NCBI GenBank assembly: GCA_018399135.1
Contig: JAGYPB010000002.1
Location: 1 to 64,000, forward strand
Reading direction: 5' to 3'
DNA from: Deltaproteobacteria bacterium
GTDB lineage: Bacteria > Desulfobacterota > Desulfuromonadia > Desulfuromonadales > Geopsychrobacteraceae
Length of the DNA: 64,000 nucleotides
Shown: positions 9,126 to 17,249 of the stretch, one piece after another
Layout: each line of letters opens with the position of its first letter
Numbering within the stretch: the first letter of the stretch is position 1
The notes under the pieces: generated by a model
Seen by the model: only the letters and a program-made list of their open reading frames with translations
Told to the model about the DNA's origin: nothing
The model's database searches: none
Program-made: the position numbers and the translations under genes

Positions 9126-10432
9126 GTACGGTGGCCGAGGTTCGGCTCTGGGGGCGCACCATCGGGGCGGTCGCTTTGGTGGAGGGAACCGATGTGACCT
9201 CTTTCGAATACGATCCGGCCTTTATCCGCAGTGGTATTGAGGTGGCGCCCTTAACCATGCCGTTGGCGCGCCGTATCTACTCATTCCCGGCGCTGGGACG
9301 GGAAACTTTCCACGGTCTGCCCGGTCTGCTTGCTGACTCACTGCCCGACCGTTTTGGCAATGTTCTGATCGATGCCTGGCTGGCCACCCAGGGGAGGAGC
9401 CCCGAGTCTTTCAACGCGGTAGAGCGGCTGTGTTATACCGGAATGCGCGGCATGGGGGCACTGGAATATTTGCCGGTGCTGGGACCTCACCGGTCGCGTC
9501 AGTCCAGTCCGGTCGAGATCGACAAGCTGGTTGAACTCGCATCCGAGATTCTTACCCATCGCAATAACCTGCAGGCTTCCTTTGGTGATGACGACAGTCG
9601 GGAAGAGGCGTTACGCGACATCCTGCGGGTCGGCACCTCGGCAGGGGGCGCACGGGCCAAAGCGGTCATCGCCTGGAACCCCGAGACCAACGAGGTTCGC
9701 TCCGGGCAGATCAAGGCCGACCCGGGTTTTGAGCACTGGCTGCTCAAATTCGATGGTGTCTCCGGCAACAAAGACAAGGAAATGGAAGACCCCCGGGGCT
9801 ACGGTGCCATCGAATATGCCTACTACCTGATGGCGACGGCGGCTGGGATCAGCATGAACCCATGCCGACTGCTGGAAGAAAATGGCCGGCGACATTTCAT
9901 GACAAAACGCTTTGATCGGCAAGCAGATGGTGGAAAACTGCATATGCAATCTCTCGGAGCCATGGCGCATTTTGATTATCATCTGGCTGGGGTCTACGCC
10001 TATGAACAGGCATTGCTTGTTATCCGCCAACTGGGATTATCGATGAACACCATTGAGGAGCAGTTCCGGCGCATGACTTTCAATATTGTCGCGCGCAATC
10101 AGGATGATCATGTCAAGAATATTGCGTTTTTGATGGACAGGGAGGGGCGCTGGTCACTCGCTCCGGCATTTGACGTGACCTACAGTTTTCAGCCACAGGG
10201 CCGGTGGACTTCGCAACACCAGATGACGCTGAACGGCAAGCGCGATGGGTTTACGCTGGAAGATTTCCGTGCCTGTGCCGAGGCCGTAGCGATGAAACGC
10301 GGTCGCGCCGCAGCGATCCTTGAGGAGGTGCGCAGGACGGTTTCACGCTGGCCGCAGTACGCTGAGGAGGCCGGTGTCGCGGTTGACTGGCGGGATAAAA
10401 TCGCTCGCACCCTGCGTTTGGAGAGGTTCTGA
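9122..10432 (+). CDS. hipA: HipA-family toxin (serine/threonine kinase fold)
   Basis: GTG start overlapping hipB stop; GTSAGGARAKAVIAWN, HFMTKRFDR, NIVARNQDDHVKNIAFLMDREGRWSLAPAFDVTYS motifs. Confidence 0.9.
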   Translation: MSTVAEVRLWGRTIGAVALVEGTDVTSFEYDPAFIRSGIEVAPLTMPLARRIYSFPALGRETFHGLPGLLADSLPDRFGNVLIDAWLATQGRSPESFNAVERLCYTGMRGMGALEYLPVLGPHRSRQSSPVEIDKLVELASEILTHRNNLQASFGDDDSREEALRDILRVGTSAGGARAKAVIAWNPETNEVRSGQIKADPGFEHWLLKFDGVSGNKDKEMEDPRGYGAIEYAYYLMATAAGISMNPCRLLEENGRRHFMTKRFDRQADGGKLHMQSLGAMAHFDYHLAGVYAYEQALLVIRQLGLSMNTIEEQFRRMTFNIVARNQDDHVKNIAFLMDREGRWSLAPAFDVTYSFQPQGRWTSQHQMTLNGKRDGFTLEDFRACAEAVAMKRGRAAAILEEVRRTVSRWPQYAEEAGVAVDWRDKIARTLRLERF

Positions 10433-10478
10433 TGGTGACGGGTTCACATACCAACCTATCAAGAAGGAGGGCTATTCG

Positions 10479-11099
10479 ATGAGTGACAAAAACCCGGTGA
10501 CGCAGCCCCTTGAACGTCTCGATCCTGATCCGGTCAGGCAGTTCAGGCAGTGGCTGCAGGACGCGAAGCAGGTCGGTATGGCCCAGCCGTATGCGATGAC
10601 CCTCGCAACCGCAGGCGGTGACAATATGCCATCGGCCCGCATCGTTCTGCTCAGGGGGATCGACGATTCTGGTTTTGTTTTTTTTACCAACTATGACAGC
10701 CTCAAGGGGCAACATCTTCAACAGAATCCTTTCGCCGCGCTGCTGTTCTACTGGCCGGAATTGTCCCGTCAGGTTCGCATTGTCGGCGCGGTGGAACAGT
10801 TGGATGCCGAAGCCTCGGATCGTTATTTCGCCGGCCGGCCCCGCGGCCACCAGCTCGAAGCCCATGCTTCGCCCCAGAGCCGGGTGATCAGTGGTCGGGC
10901 GGAGCTGATTGAGCGCTTTGAGGCAGTGTCTCACGAATATGAGGGGAAGGACGTACCGCGCCCCGCAAACTGGGGCGGTTATCGGCTGGTTCCTGATGCG
11001 TTTGAATTCTGGCGCGAAGGGGAAAACCGTCTCCATGACCGCTGGCGGTATCGGCGTGACAGACAGCATAACTGGGTGATCGAACAACTGGCGCCCTGA
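10479..11099 (+). CDS. pdxH: Pyridoxamine 5'-phosphate oxidase
   Basis: PYAMTLATAGGDNMPSARIVLLRGIDDSGFVFFTNYDSLKGQ...FYWPELSRQVRI...ASPQSRVI...NWGGYRLVPDAFEFWREGENRLHDRWRYRR. Confidence 0.95.
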   Translation: MSDKNPVTQPLERLDPDPVRQFRQWLQDAKQVGMAQPYAMTLATAGGDNMPSARIVLLRGIDDSGFVFFTNYDSLKGQHLQQNPFAALLFYWPELSRQVRIVGAVEQLDAEASDRYFAGRPRGHQLEAHASPQSRVISGRAELIERFEAVSHEYEGKDVPRPANWGGYRLVPDAFEFWREGENRLHDRWRYRRDRQHNWVIEQLAP

Positions 11100-11135
11100 T
11101 GAGCTGCTCCCGTCGGGTCCGCAGGGGCGATGGTA

Positions 11136-11732
11136 TCAGGCCAAAAAGTTTTTAAGTCCGGTAAAAAAGATCTGTGCCGCAATGGCGGAGACAAAGAGTC
11201 CGGTCAACTTGGTCAGGATGGTCAAGCCCTGTTGGCCGAGAACCTTTTCCAGGCGTCCGGCAACAAAGAGCAAGCTGCCCAGAACCAGTACTGCGCTCAA
11301 TAAAGCCAGCCCTGCTACAATTTTTTCAGTGACGCTTTCAAGATCAGCCCCCAGAACCAGCAAGACCCCGATTGTTCCCGGCCCGACGGTAATCGGGATG
11401 GCCAGAGGGACAACGGCGACATCATCCTTCTTTGATGTTTGTGGTGATACTGTTGCCTTGCCCTGAATCATTGAAACGGCCGAGAGAAATAGCACCGCCC
11501 CGGCACCGATACGAAAAGCATCAAGGGTGATACCAAACAGGGCGAAAATGTACGTTCCGAAAAAGAACAACACCATGCAACTGATGGCAACTGCCAGGGT
11601 GATTTTAACGGCAATTATGCGGCGTTCAGCCAGGGAGTCATCCTTGGTCAGGGACAAAAAAGCCGAAATGACAAAGAAAGGAGTAAAAATAAGAAAAATC
11701 TTCAAAAACAGATTGATATACAAGGTCGCCAT
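11136..11732 (-). CDS. MarC-family integral membrane protein
   Basis: FTPFFVISAFLSLTKDD...PLAIPITVGPGTIGVLLVLG; multiple TM segments. Confidence 0.85.
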   Translation of the reverse strand: MATLYINLFLKIFLIFTPFFVISAFLSLTKDDSLAERRIIAVKITLAVAISCMVLFFFGTYIFALFGITLDAFRIGAGAVLFLSAVSMIQGKATVSPQTSKKDDVAVVPLAIPITVGPGTIGVLLVLGADLESVTEKIVAGLALLSAVLVLGSLLFVAGRLEKVLGQQGLTILTKLTGLFVSAIAAQIFFTGLKNFLA

Positions 11733-11780
11733 TCAATAACTCCCGGCCCTTTTCCAGCCGCTACGTGAGACAGGTTGTAA

Positions 11781-11812
11781 CTATTCAGCTATGGCTATCC
11801 GGTGCTGAATAG
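11781..11812. repeat. Intergenic inverted repeat CTATTCAGC...GCTGAATAG
   Basis: 9-bp perfect arms, 14-nt loop; not followed by a T run. Confidence 0.6.
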
Positions 11813-11896
11813 ATATGACAGATTTAAATCCAATTTACCATCGCTGCAGCGAAAAGGGTGTTGGGGATGCCGGTTGCCAACAGTGATTGCTCTGGA

Positions 11897-12544
11897 TCAA
11901 TTGTTTTCATACCGTTCGTTTAAAATCAGGTTGGGCAGATGATTGATGTTGTTTGTTTCCGGGGGAAAGTGCTCAGCCAGAATTTTTGCCGTATCAGCAA
12001 TGATATGACACAGGGTTTCACTGGCCTGCCCCTGCTTTATTCCGTCGGTAAGCACATCCACCAGTTCTTTCCATCTTTCGGGAGGGACTTTGTCGCTGAT
12101 TCCGCTGTCTGCAACAATCTCTACCCGATGTTCAAACAAGGAAATCAAAATCAGGACCCCGATGTTCTCCGGGGTCTGGTGCAGCCCTTCCCTCATAAAG
12201 CTGGTCAGTGCCTTGTTGTGCACAGCGGCATCAAGTTCACGGGGATGAATGAGAAGGCGCTTGAGCCAGGACAGACGGTGGACTATCTGCGAGAGGATCA
12301 GGGCGCTGATCACCAACAGCAGAAGAATAAACCAGGTTGAATGAATTCCCAACAGATAATCAGCTGCCAGGGTGACAATCAGTGCCAGGCCACCGCCGGC
12401 AAAAAGATCTACCTGCGGATAGTCATCAGAAGAGCTGACCACCATCGGCACAATTTCGGCACGGGTTGTCGTTTCGGCAGCGGTTACGGCCGCAATAATC
12501 TCCGTTTGTTGTTCAGCTGTAAAAAAATCGGAAGCCCTTTTCAT
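11897..12544 (-). CDS. TPM-domain membrane protein
   Basis: ITAxE/TRAEIVPMVVSSSDDYP...HRVEIVADSGISDKVPPERWKELVDVL; two TM helices. Confidence 0.75.
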   Translation of the reverse strand: MKRASDFFTAEQQTEIIAAVTAAETTTRAEIVPMVVSSSDDYPQVDLFAGGGLALIVTLAADYLLGIHSTWFILLLLVISALILSQIVHRLSWLKRLLIHPRELDAAVHNKALTSFMREGLHQTPENIGVLILISLFEHRVEIVADSGISDKVPPERWKELVDVLTDGIKQGQASETLCHIIADTAKILAEHFPPETNNINHLPNLILNERYENN

Positions 12545-12592
12545 GTTGATTCTCTTTCTGTGTCACCAGATTTGTCGGGGGGAGGGGATGGC

Positions 12593-13318
12593 TCACCACC
12601 CGCCTGATGCTCCACCACCACCACTGCCACCTCCACCAAAACCACCGAATCCGCCGCCACTGCTGATGCCGCCACCGCCAAAACCTCCATGTCGTCTGCG
12701 CGAGGATGAGCGGTAGCTGACGGGTAAATCATGCCGACCTGAATAACGGCGACTGCGACGACTCAGGTAGGGGATCAGGAAAAACATGATCAAAAACAGG
12801 AACAGCGGAACAATGGAATCCTGTTCCGGTTTTTCGGTTGCCTCATATTCACCGGTGACGCCAGCCATGATCGCGTTAATGCCACTGGTGACCCCCTGAT
12901 CAAAGTCATTATTGCGAAAATGGGGACTGATCTGATCCCGGATAATGCGACCGGCAATCAGATCCGTGAGCCGACCTTCCAGCCCATAGCCAACCTCAAT
13001 CCTGAGTTTGCGGTCAGCAACGGCAATCAGGAGCAAAACCCCATTGTCTGCTTCACTTGTGCCTATCCCCCACTGTTCAAAAATCCGCACTGCAGCCTGC
13101 TCAATGGTGTCACCTTCGAGGCTGGAGACAATCAGAACGGCAATCTGGGTAGATTCCTGCTGATCGAACTTACGCAGCTGCTGCTCCAGTTGTGAACGCA
13201 CCCCGGAAGACAGCAAGCTGGCCCGATCATTGACATAGCCGGTTGGTTCTCCTGGATCAAATGCCCAGGTGCCGGCGGCTATCAGCCATCCTGCGAATAC
13301 CAACAGGATGAGTCGCAT
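12593..13318 (-). CDS. YgcG-like TPM-domain protein with Gly-rich C-terminus
   Basis: GYVNDRASLLSSGVRSQLEQQLRKFDQQESTQIAVLIVSSLEGDTIEQAAVRIFEQWGIG...VGYGLEGRLTD; GFGGGG tail. Confidence 0.9.
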   Translation of the reverse strand: MRLILLVFAGWLIAAGTWAFDPGEPTGYVNDRASLLSSGVRSQLEQQLRKFDQQESTQIAVLIVSSLEGDTIEQAAVRIFEQWGIGTSEADNGVLLLIAVADRKLRIEVGYGLEGRLTDLIAGRIIRDQISPHFRNNDFDQGVTSGINAIMAGVTGEYEATEKPEQDSIVPLFLFLIMFFLIPYLSRRSRRYSGRHDLPVSYRSSSRRRHGGFGGGGISSGGGFGGFGGGGSGGGGASGGW

Positions 13319-13926
13319 CAGAAATTAACCTGGGGTGCTGTAGCTGCAGCAGGGTCGGCACTGAATGGTTCCTTGCGCTCCAGTTTGAGCAGCAGTTTGT
13401 TAGTCAGGCTGTTGGGAAAGGTGCGAATCGACGTATTGAAGGTCTGAACTGCGGCATTATAGCGCTGCCGAGCGACATTAATACGGTTTTCAGTCCCTTC
13501 CAGTTGATTCTGCAGATCACGAAAGTTCTCGCCGGCTTTGAGTTCCGGATAATTCTCGGCTACCAGAAGCAGGCGCGACAGGGCCCCCGACAACTCACTC
13601 TGAGCCTGCTGATATCCGGCTATGGCGGCGGGATCATCAAGATCAGCTACATTGAGTTGTATCTGTCCGACCCGGGCACGGGCGTTCGTCACGGTGGTGA
13701 AGGTTTCCTGTTCGTGAGAGGCGTAGGCCTTGACCGTCGCTACCAGATTAGGAATCAAATCGGCCCGGCGCTGATAGGTCGCTTCAACATCCCCCCAGGC
13801 GGCAATCACCGCCTCTTCGTTCTGTTGAATGGTGTTGTACCCACACCCTGACAGGGTGACAACAGTTATCGCTACAAGAAAGATGATACGGATGTGAACC
13901 TTCATGATGCCTCCGGTGAGATGCAA
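13318..13926 (-). CDS. lemA: LemA family protein
   Basis: CGYNTIQQNEEAVIAAWGDVEATYQRRADLIPNLVATVKAYASHEQETFTTVTNARARV; lipobox-like SGCG. Confidence 0.92.
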   Translation of the reverse strand: MHLTGGIMKVHIRIIFLVAITVVTLSGCGYNTIQQNEEAVIAAWGDVEATYQRRADLIPNLVATVKAYASHEQETFTTVTNARARVGQIQLNVADLDDPAAIAGYQQAQSELSGALSRLLLVAENYPELKAGENFRDLQNQLEGTENRINVARQRYNAAVQTFNTSIRTFPNSLTNKLLLKLERKEPFSADPAAATAPQVNF

Positions 13927-14193
13927 ATGATTAAAAAAAGATTCTGGCCATGTGTGAAATTGTCAATCAACAGTTGTCCCGGATATGATTAGGCCATGTG
14001 TTCGGTCATTTTAAGGGAGACTTTATGGCAAATAAAATGACGTATTTTTTAATTAGCTCTGGAAATGTAACTTAAAAAGGGATATATATCAAACAGGCGT
14101 ATATTGTTAGCGAAAGATCCAGGGGAGTTAGCGGTATGCTGATTTTTGATCGCTGTTTAGCTAAAGAAACAACATAACAGGAACGCTTTTTCA

Positions 14194-14226
14194 ATCGGCA
14201 AGTCTTATCGGCTTGCCGATTTTTTT
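14194..14226 (+). terminator. Hairpin + T6 between two short genes/leaders
   Basis: ATCGGCAAG-tcttatcgg-CTTGCCGAT-TTTTTT, 33 bp upstream of the next ATG. Confidence 0.75.
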
Positions 14227-14259
14227 GGTCAACTAACTTTACCTTTGAAAGGAAAATTT

Positions 14260-14670
14260 ATGGCTAATTACAAGGTCGATGAAGTAGAAGGAATAGGGCC
14301 GGTTATCGGCGAGAAACTGCGAAATGCCGGGGTCAAAGACACTGACATTTTGCTGGCTCGGTCACGTACCCCCAAAGATCGCAAGTCCTTGGCGGAAGAG
14401 TCTGGGTTGACCACCAAACAGATTCTGAAGTTTGCCAATATGGTCGATTTGTTTCGCATCGATGGCGTGGGTTCAGAATTCGCTGAACTTCTTGAGGCTT
14501 CCGGAGTCGACACTGTTCCGGCACTGGCTCAACGCAATCCGGCCAATCTGACTCAGGCGATGGCTAGCAAAAATGAGGAAACAAAACTGACCCGGCGTGT
14601 TCCTTCGGAAAAAGAGGTTACCAAGTGGGTTGAACAAGCCAAGGACCTGCCGCGAATGCTCGAGTATTAG
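14260..14670 (+). CDS. DUF4332-type helix-hairpin-helix protein
   Basis: VDEVEGIGPVIGEKLRNAGVKDTDILLARSRTPKDRKSLAEESGLTTKQILKFANMVDLFRIDGVGSEFAELLEASGVDTV; ATG 14260 with gaaagg SD. Confidence 0.85.
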   Translation: MANYKVDEVEGIGPVIGEKLRNAGVKDTDILLARSRTPKDRKSLAEESGLTTKQILKFANMVDLFRIDGVGSEFAELLEASGVDTVPALAQRNPANLTQAMASKNEETKLTRRVPSEKEVTKWVEQAKDLPRMLEY

Positions 14671-14705
14671 CAGGGTATTTTCAAGTACTAAGGTGCTTTG
14701 TTAAC

Positions 14706-14744
14706 AAAAAAAGAGGGCTGCCAGTTAGTAGCTCTCTTTTTTTT
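14706..14744 (+). terminator. Rho-independent terminator after DUF4332 gene
   Basis: aaaaaagagggctgccagttagtagctctctttttttt. Confidence 0.75.
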
Positions 14745-15154
14745 GAATAGTTACAGTGAGTTAGATTTGGATCCCCCCCCCGAAATGTTGATAGACGTTC
14801 TGGTGTGAAATCCCCTTCAGATTCAGAATGACACAATAGCGAATTCGTGAGGCACCAGGGCAGTGCATGCGTCGTCACTCTCGGGACTTTCGTTTGATAC
14901 GAGCGCCGGCATTATCTGACTGGCACCAATCTTCCGCTTGAACCTTTCTCCTGGGGGAGATGGTGGCTGAAAGCCGGACGAGGGGGCTTGAAATGATCAA
15001 ACCCTCCCCCTCACCCTGACCCTCTGCCTCATGGAGAGAGGACAAGATAGTATCGACGGAAGATCAGTTCTTCTCCTCAGGAAAAATATTATTCATGTTT
15101 TTACAGGGTTCAGTTAGAATGCCCGATAATTCGCTCCGCAAACACCGACAGGAC

Positions 15155-15784
15155 ATGCTAATGAAAACACCAGCAGCAAAGACTCTTTTACTGATAAGTG
15201 CAGTGCTTTTAACGTTTACGCTCCCGTCTATGGCAGCTGTGAATTCTGTGCGTATTGGTCCGCTGCCATTCAGTGCGGCAACCGGTGTAACGGTGGAGGC
15301 TGAAATCGCCAAGGACAGACCGGATGTGTCGCTGGAATACCGCTGGTTTATCAATGATGACGAGCAGTTTTTCGAGAAATCTGCCAGTTTGCCCGGCCAT
15401 CTGTTTAAGCGTGGCGATGTTATTGCCGTGGAGGTAACGCCGGTCACCTACGCTGGTGAACGGCTTTTATCCACTGTTTCCCGTCCTTTCGAAGCAATGA
15501 ATGCCCCGCCTGTGATAACTTCTGAGCCGCCTGAGGAACTTGCTGATTCCGGATTTCGATATCAGGTAACAGCGGTTGATCCAGATGATGATGCCCTCAC
15601 TTTTCGCCTCGAAGATGCCCCTGAAAAAATGACGATTAATGCTACCAGCGGACTGATCCTCTGGCCATTTGATACCATGCCGGAAGGTGACTTTCCGGTG
15701 AAAATCATCGTGGAAGATGACCATGGCGGGCAGGCCGAACAACTGTTTGAACTGCAGATGTCTTACGAAGAAGTTGCTTTGTAG
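15155..15784 (+). CDS. Secreted protein with C-terminal Ig/cadherin-like repeat
   Basis: Signal peptide MLMKTPAAKTLLLISAVLLTFTLPSMAA; ITSEPPEELADSGFRYQVTAVDPDDDALTFRLEDAPEKMTINATSGLILWPF (putative Ig / cadherin-like motif). Confidence 0.75.
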   Translation: MLMKTPAAKTLLLISAVLLTFTLPSMAAVNSVRIGPLPFSAATGVTVEAEIAKDRPDVSLEYRWFINDDEQFFEKSASLPGHLFKRGDVIAVEVTPVTYAGERLLSTVSRPFEAMNAPPVITSEPPEELADSGFRYQVTAVDPDDDALTFRLEDAPEKMTINATSGLILWPFDTMPEGDFPVKIIVEDDHGGQAEQLFELQMSYEEVAL

Positions 15785-15868
15785 GTGTGTAGTAGCTGCT
15801 TTTGACGATTAATAGCGACAATCCCGGTTCATATTCCAATCGTCCTGCAACCGGACTTTTGCGGCAAC

Positions 15869-15889
15869 CAGACCCTCTCCCAGGGTCTG
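15869..15889. terminator. Hairpin CAGACCCT-ctccc-AGGGTCTG in convergent intergenic region
   Basis: 8-bp perfect stem between 3' ends of two convergent genes; weak T run only. Confidence 0.4.
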
Positions 15890-15900
15890 ATTTGGTACGG

Positions 15901-16037
15901 TCACCAACTGCTGCGTTGCTGCCATTGTCTCACTGCTTCGACGTACGTAAGTACGCCTCATTGCTCAACAATGGCGCGCCTTGCATTTGGCGCTTTTTGT
16001 TTAGCCATCCAACCTGATGCTTTTTTGCGAAAGCATC
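15901..16037. repeat. Dispersed intergenic repeat, copy 1 (137 bp)
   Basis: 136/137 identical to 44547-44683 (single T/C difference). Confidence 0.97.
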
Positions 16038-16042
16038 AATAT

Positions 16043-17158
16043 TTACTTCCCTGAAGAAAAATATTCCTGCAGAAAGTCGGACTTAAAGGCAGCAAAGTCT
16101 CCTGCCTCAATGGCCGTGCGAGCCTGTGCGACCATGTTCAGATAAAAACGCACATTATGAATGGCCGACAGAGTTGCCGACAAAATCTCATTAGCGTTAA
16201 ACAGGTGGTGCAGATAAGCACGACTGAAATTGGCGCAGCAATAGCAGTCACAGGAAGGATCGACGGGGAAGAAGTCGCGGCGGAAATTGCGATTGGTCAG
16301 GCGAATTTTGCCGCGTCGGGTAAAGAGAGTAGCGCTGCGAGCATAGCGGGTTGGAATAACGCAGTCGAACATATCCATCCCGCGTTCAATTGATTCGAGA
16401 ATATCCTCCGGCAGCCCGACTCCCATCAAATAGCGTGGCTTGTGTTGTGGCATATGAGGTTCGGTATCGTTAACAACTTTTTTCAGCAGTTCCAGCCCCT
16501 CGCCAACGCTGACACCGCCGATGGCGTAACCGGGGAAATCAAGAGTACTGAGTTGTTCTGCGCATTCACGCCGTAAATCCGGGAAGACGCTGCCTTGAAC
16601 AATCCCGAACAGGGCTTGATCATCCGGGCGCTGGTGGTGCTGAAGACAACTTTCGGCCCAACGCAGGGTTTTTTTGATCGATTTTGCAGAATAGTCATAA
16701 GTGGCAGGATAGGGAATACATTCATCAAAGGCCATCATGATATCGGATCCCAAATCATTCTGAATCTGCATGGCCTCTTTGGGCCCGAGAAAAATTTCAT
16801 CACCGGTTCCCTCGTGGCGAAAGTGTACACCTTCTTCACCAATCTTTTTATTGGGAAGAGAGAAAACCTGAAAGCCGCCACTGTCGGTAAGAATCGGTCG
16901 TTTCCAGTTCATAAACTGGTGTAGACCCCCGGCTTTTTTTATTAACGCTTCACCTGGTTTGAGATGGAGGTGATAGGTGTTGGAGAGAATAATCTGCGCC
17001 CCGGTTTCTTCTACCTGGGCCGGGGTCATGGCTTTAAGGGCACCATGGGTGCCCACCGGCATGAAAATCGGTGTTTCGATCGTGCCATGGGGGGTTTGAA
17101 GCCGTCCGCGGCGTGCACGGGTTTGCGGATCTTGCGCAAGCAAGGTAAAGTGAAACAT
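16043..17158 (-). CDS. tgt: tRNA-guanine transglycosylase family protein (paralog 1, divergent)
   Basis: [45 protein letters not shown]...[13 protein letters not shown]...MGVGLPEDILESIERGMDMFDCVIPTRYARSATLFTRRGKI...CDCYCCANFSRAYLHHL. Confidence 0.93.
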   Translation of the reverse strand: MFHFTLLAQDPQTRARRGRLQTPHGTIETPIFMPVGTHGALKAMTPAQVEETGAQIILSNTYHLHLKPGEALIKKAGGLHQFMNWKRPILTDSGGFQVFSLPNKKIGEEGVHFRHEGTGDEIFLGPKEAMQIQNDLGSDIMMAFDECIPYPATYDYSAKSIKKTLRWAESCLQHHQRPDDQALFGIVQGSVFPDLRRECAEQLSTLDFPGYAIGGVSVGEGLELLKKVVNDTEPHMPQHKPRYLMGVGLPEDILESIERGMDMFDCVIPTRYARSATLFTRRGKIRLTNRNFRRDFFPVDPSCDCYCCANFSRAYLHHLFNANEILSATLSAIHNVRFYLNMVAQARTAIEAGDFAAFKSDFLQEYFSSGK

Positions 17159-17249
17159 CTGTTATTTCTCCTGTTCAGGCAATATTGCCGATAAACGCGA
17201 CTGACGTATAACAAAATCCACGTCCGCATGCAATCATAACGGAGGTTCC

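Noticed and set aside
12593-12732. Glycine-rich tail of the YgcG-like protein as an unusual repeat
   Set aside because: GFGGGG/SGGG tails are normal for this protein family.
14990-15055. ccctccccctcaccctgaccctctgcctcatggagagagg as a functional element
   Set aside because: Resembles the common low-complexity CCCTCACCCT...GAGAGGG intergenic motif of many genomes; only one copy noticed here.
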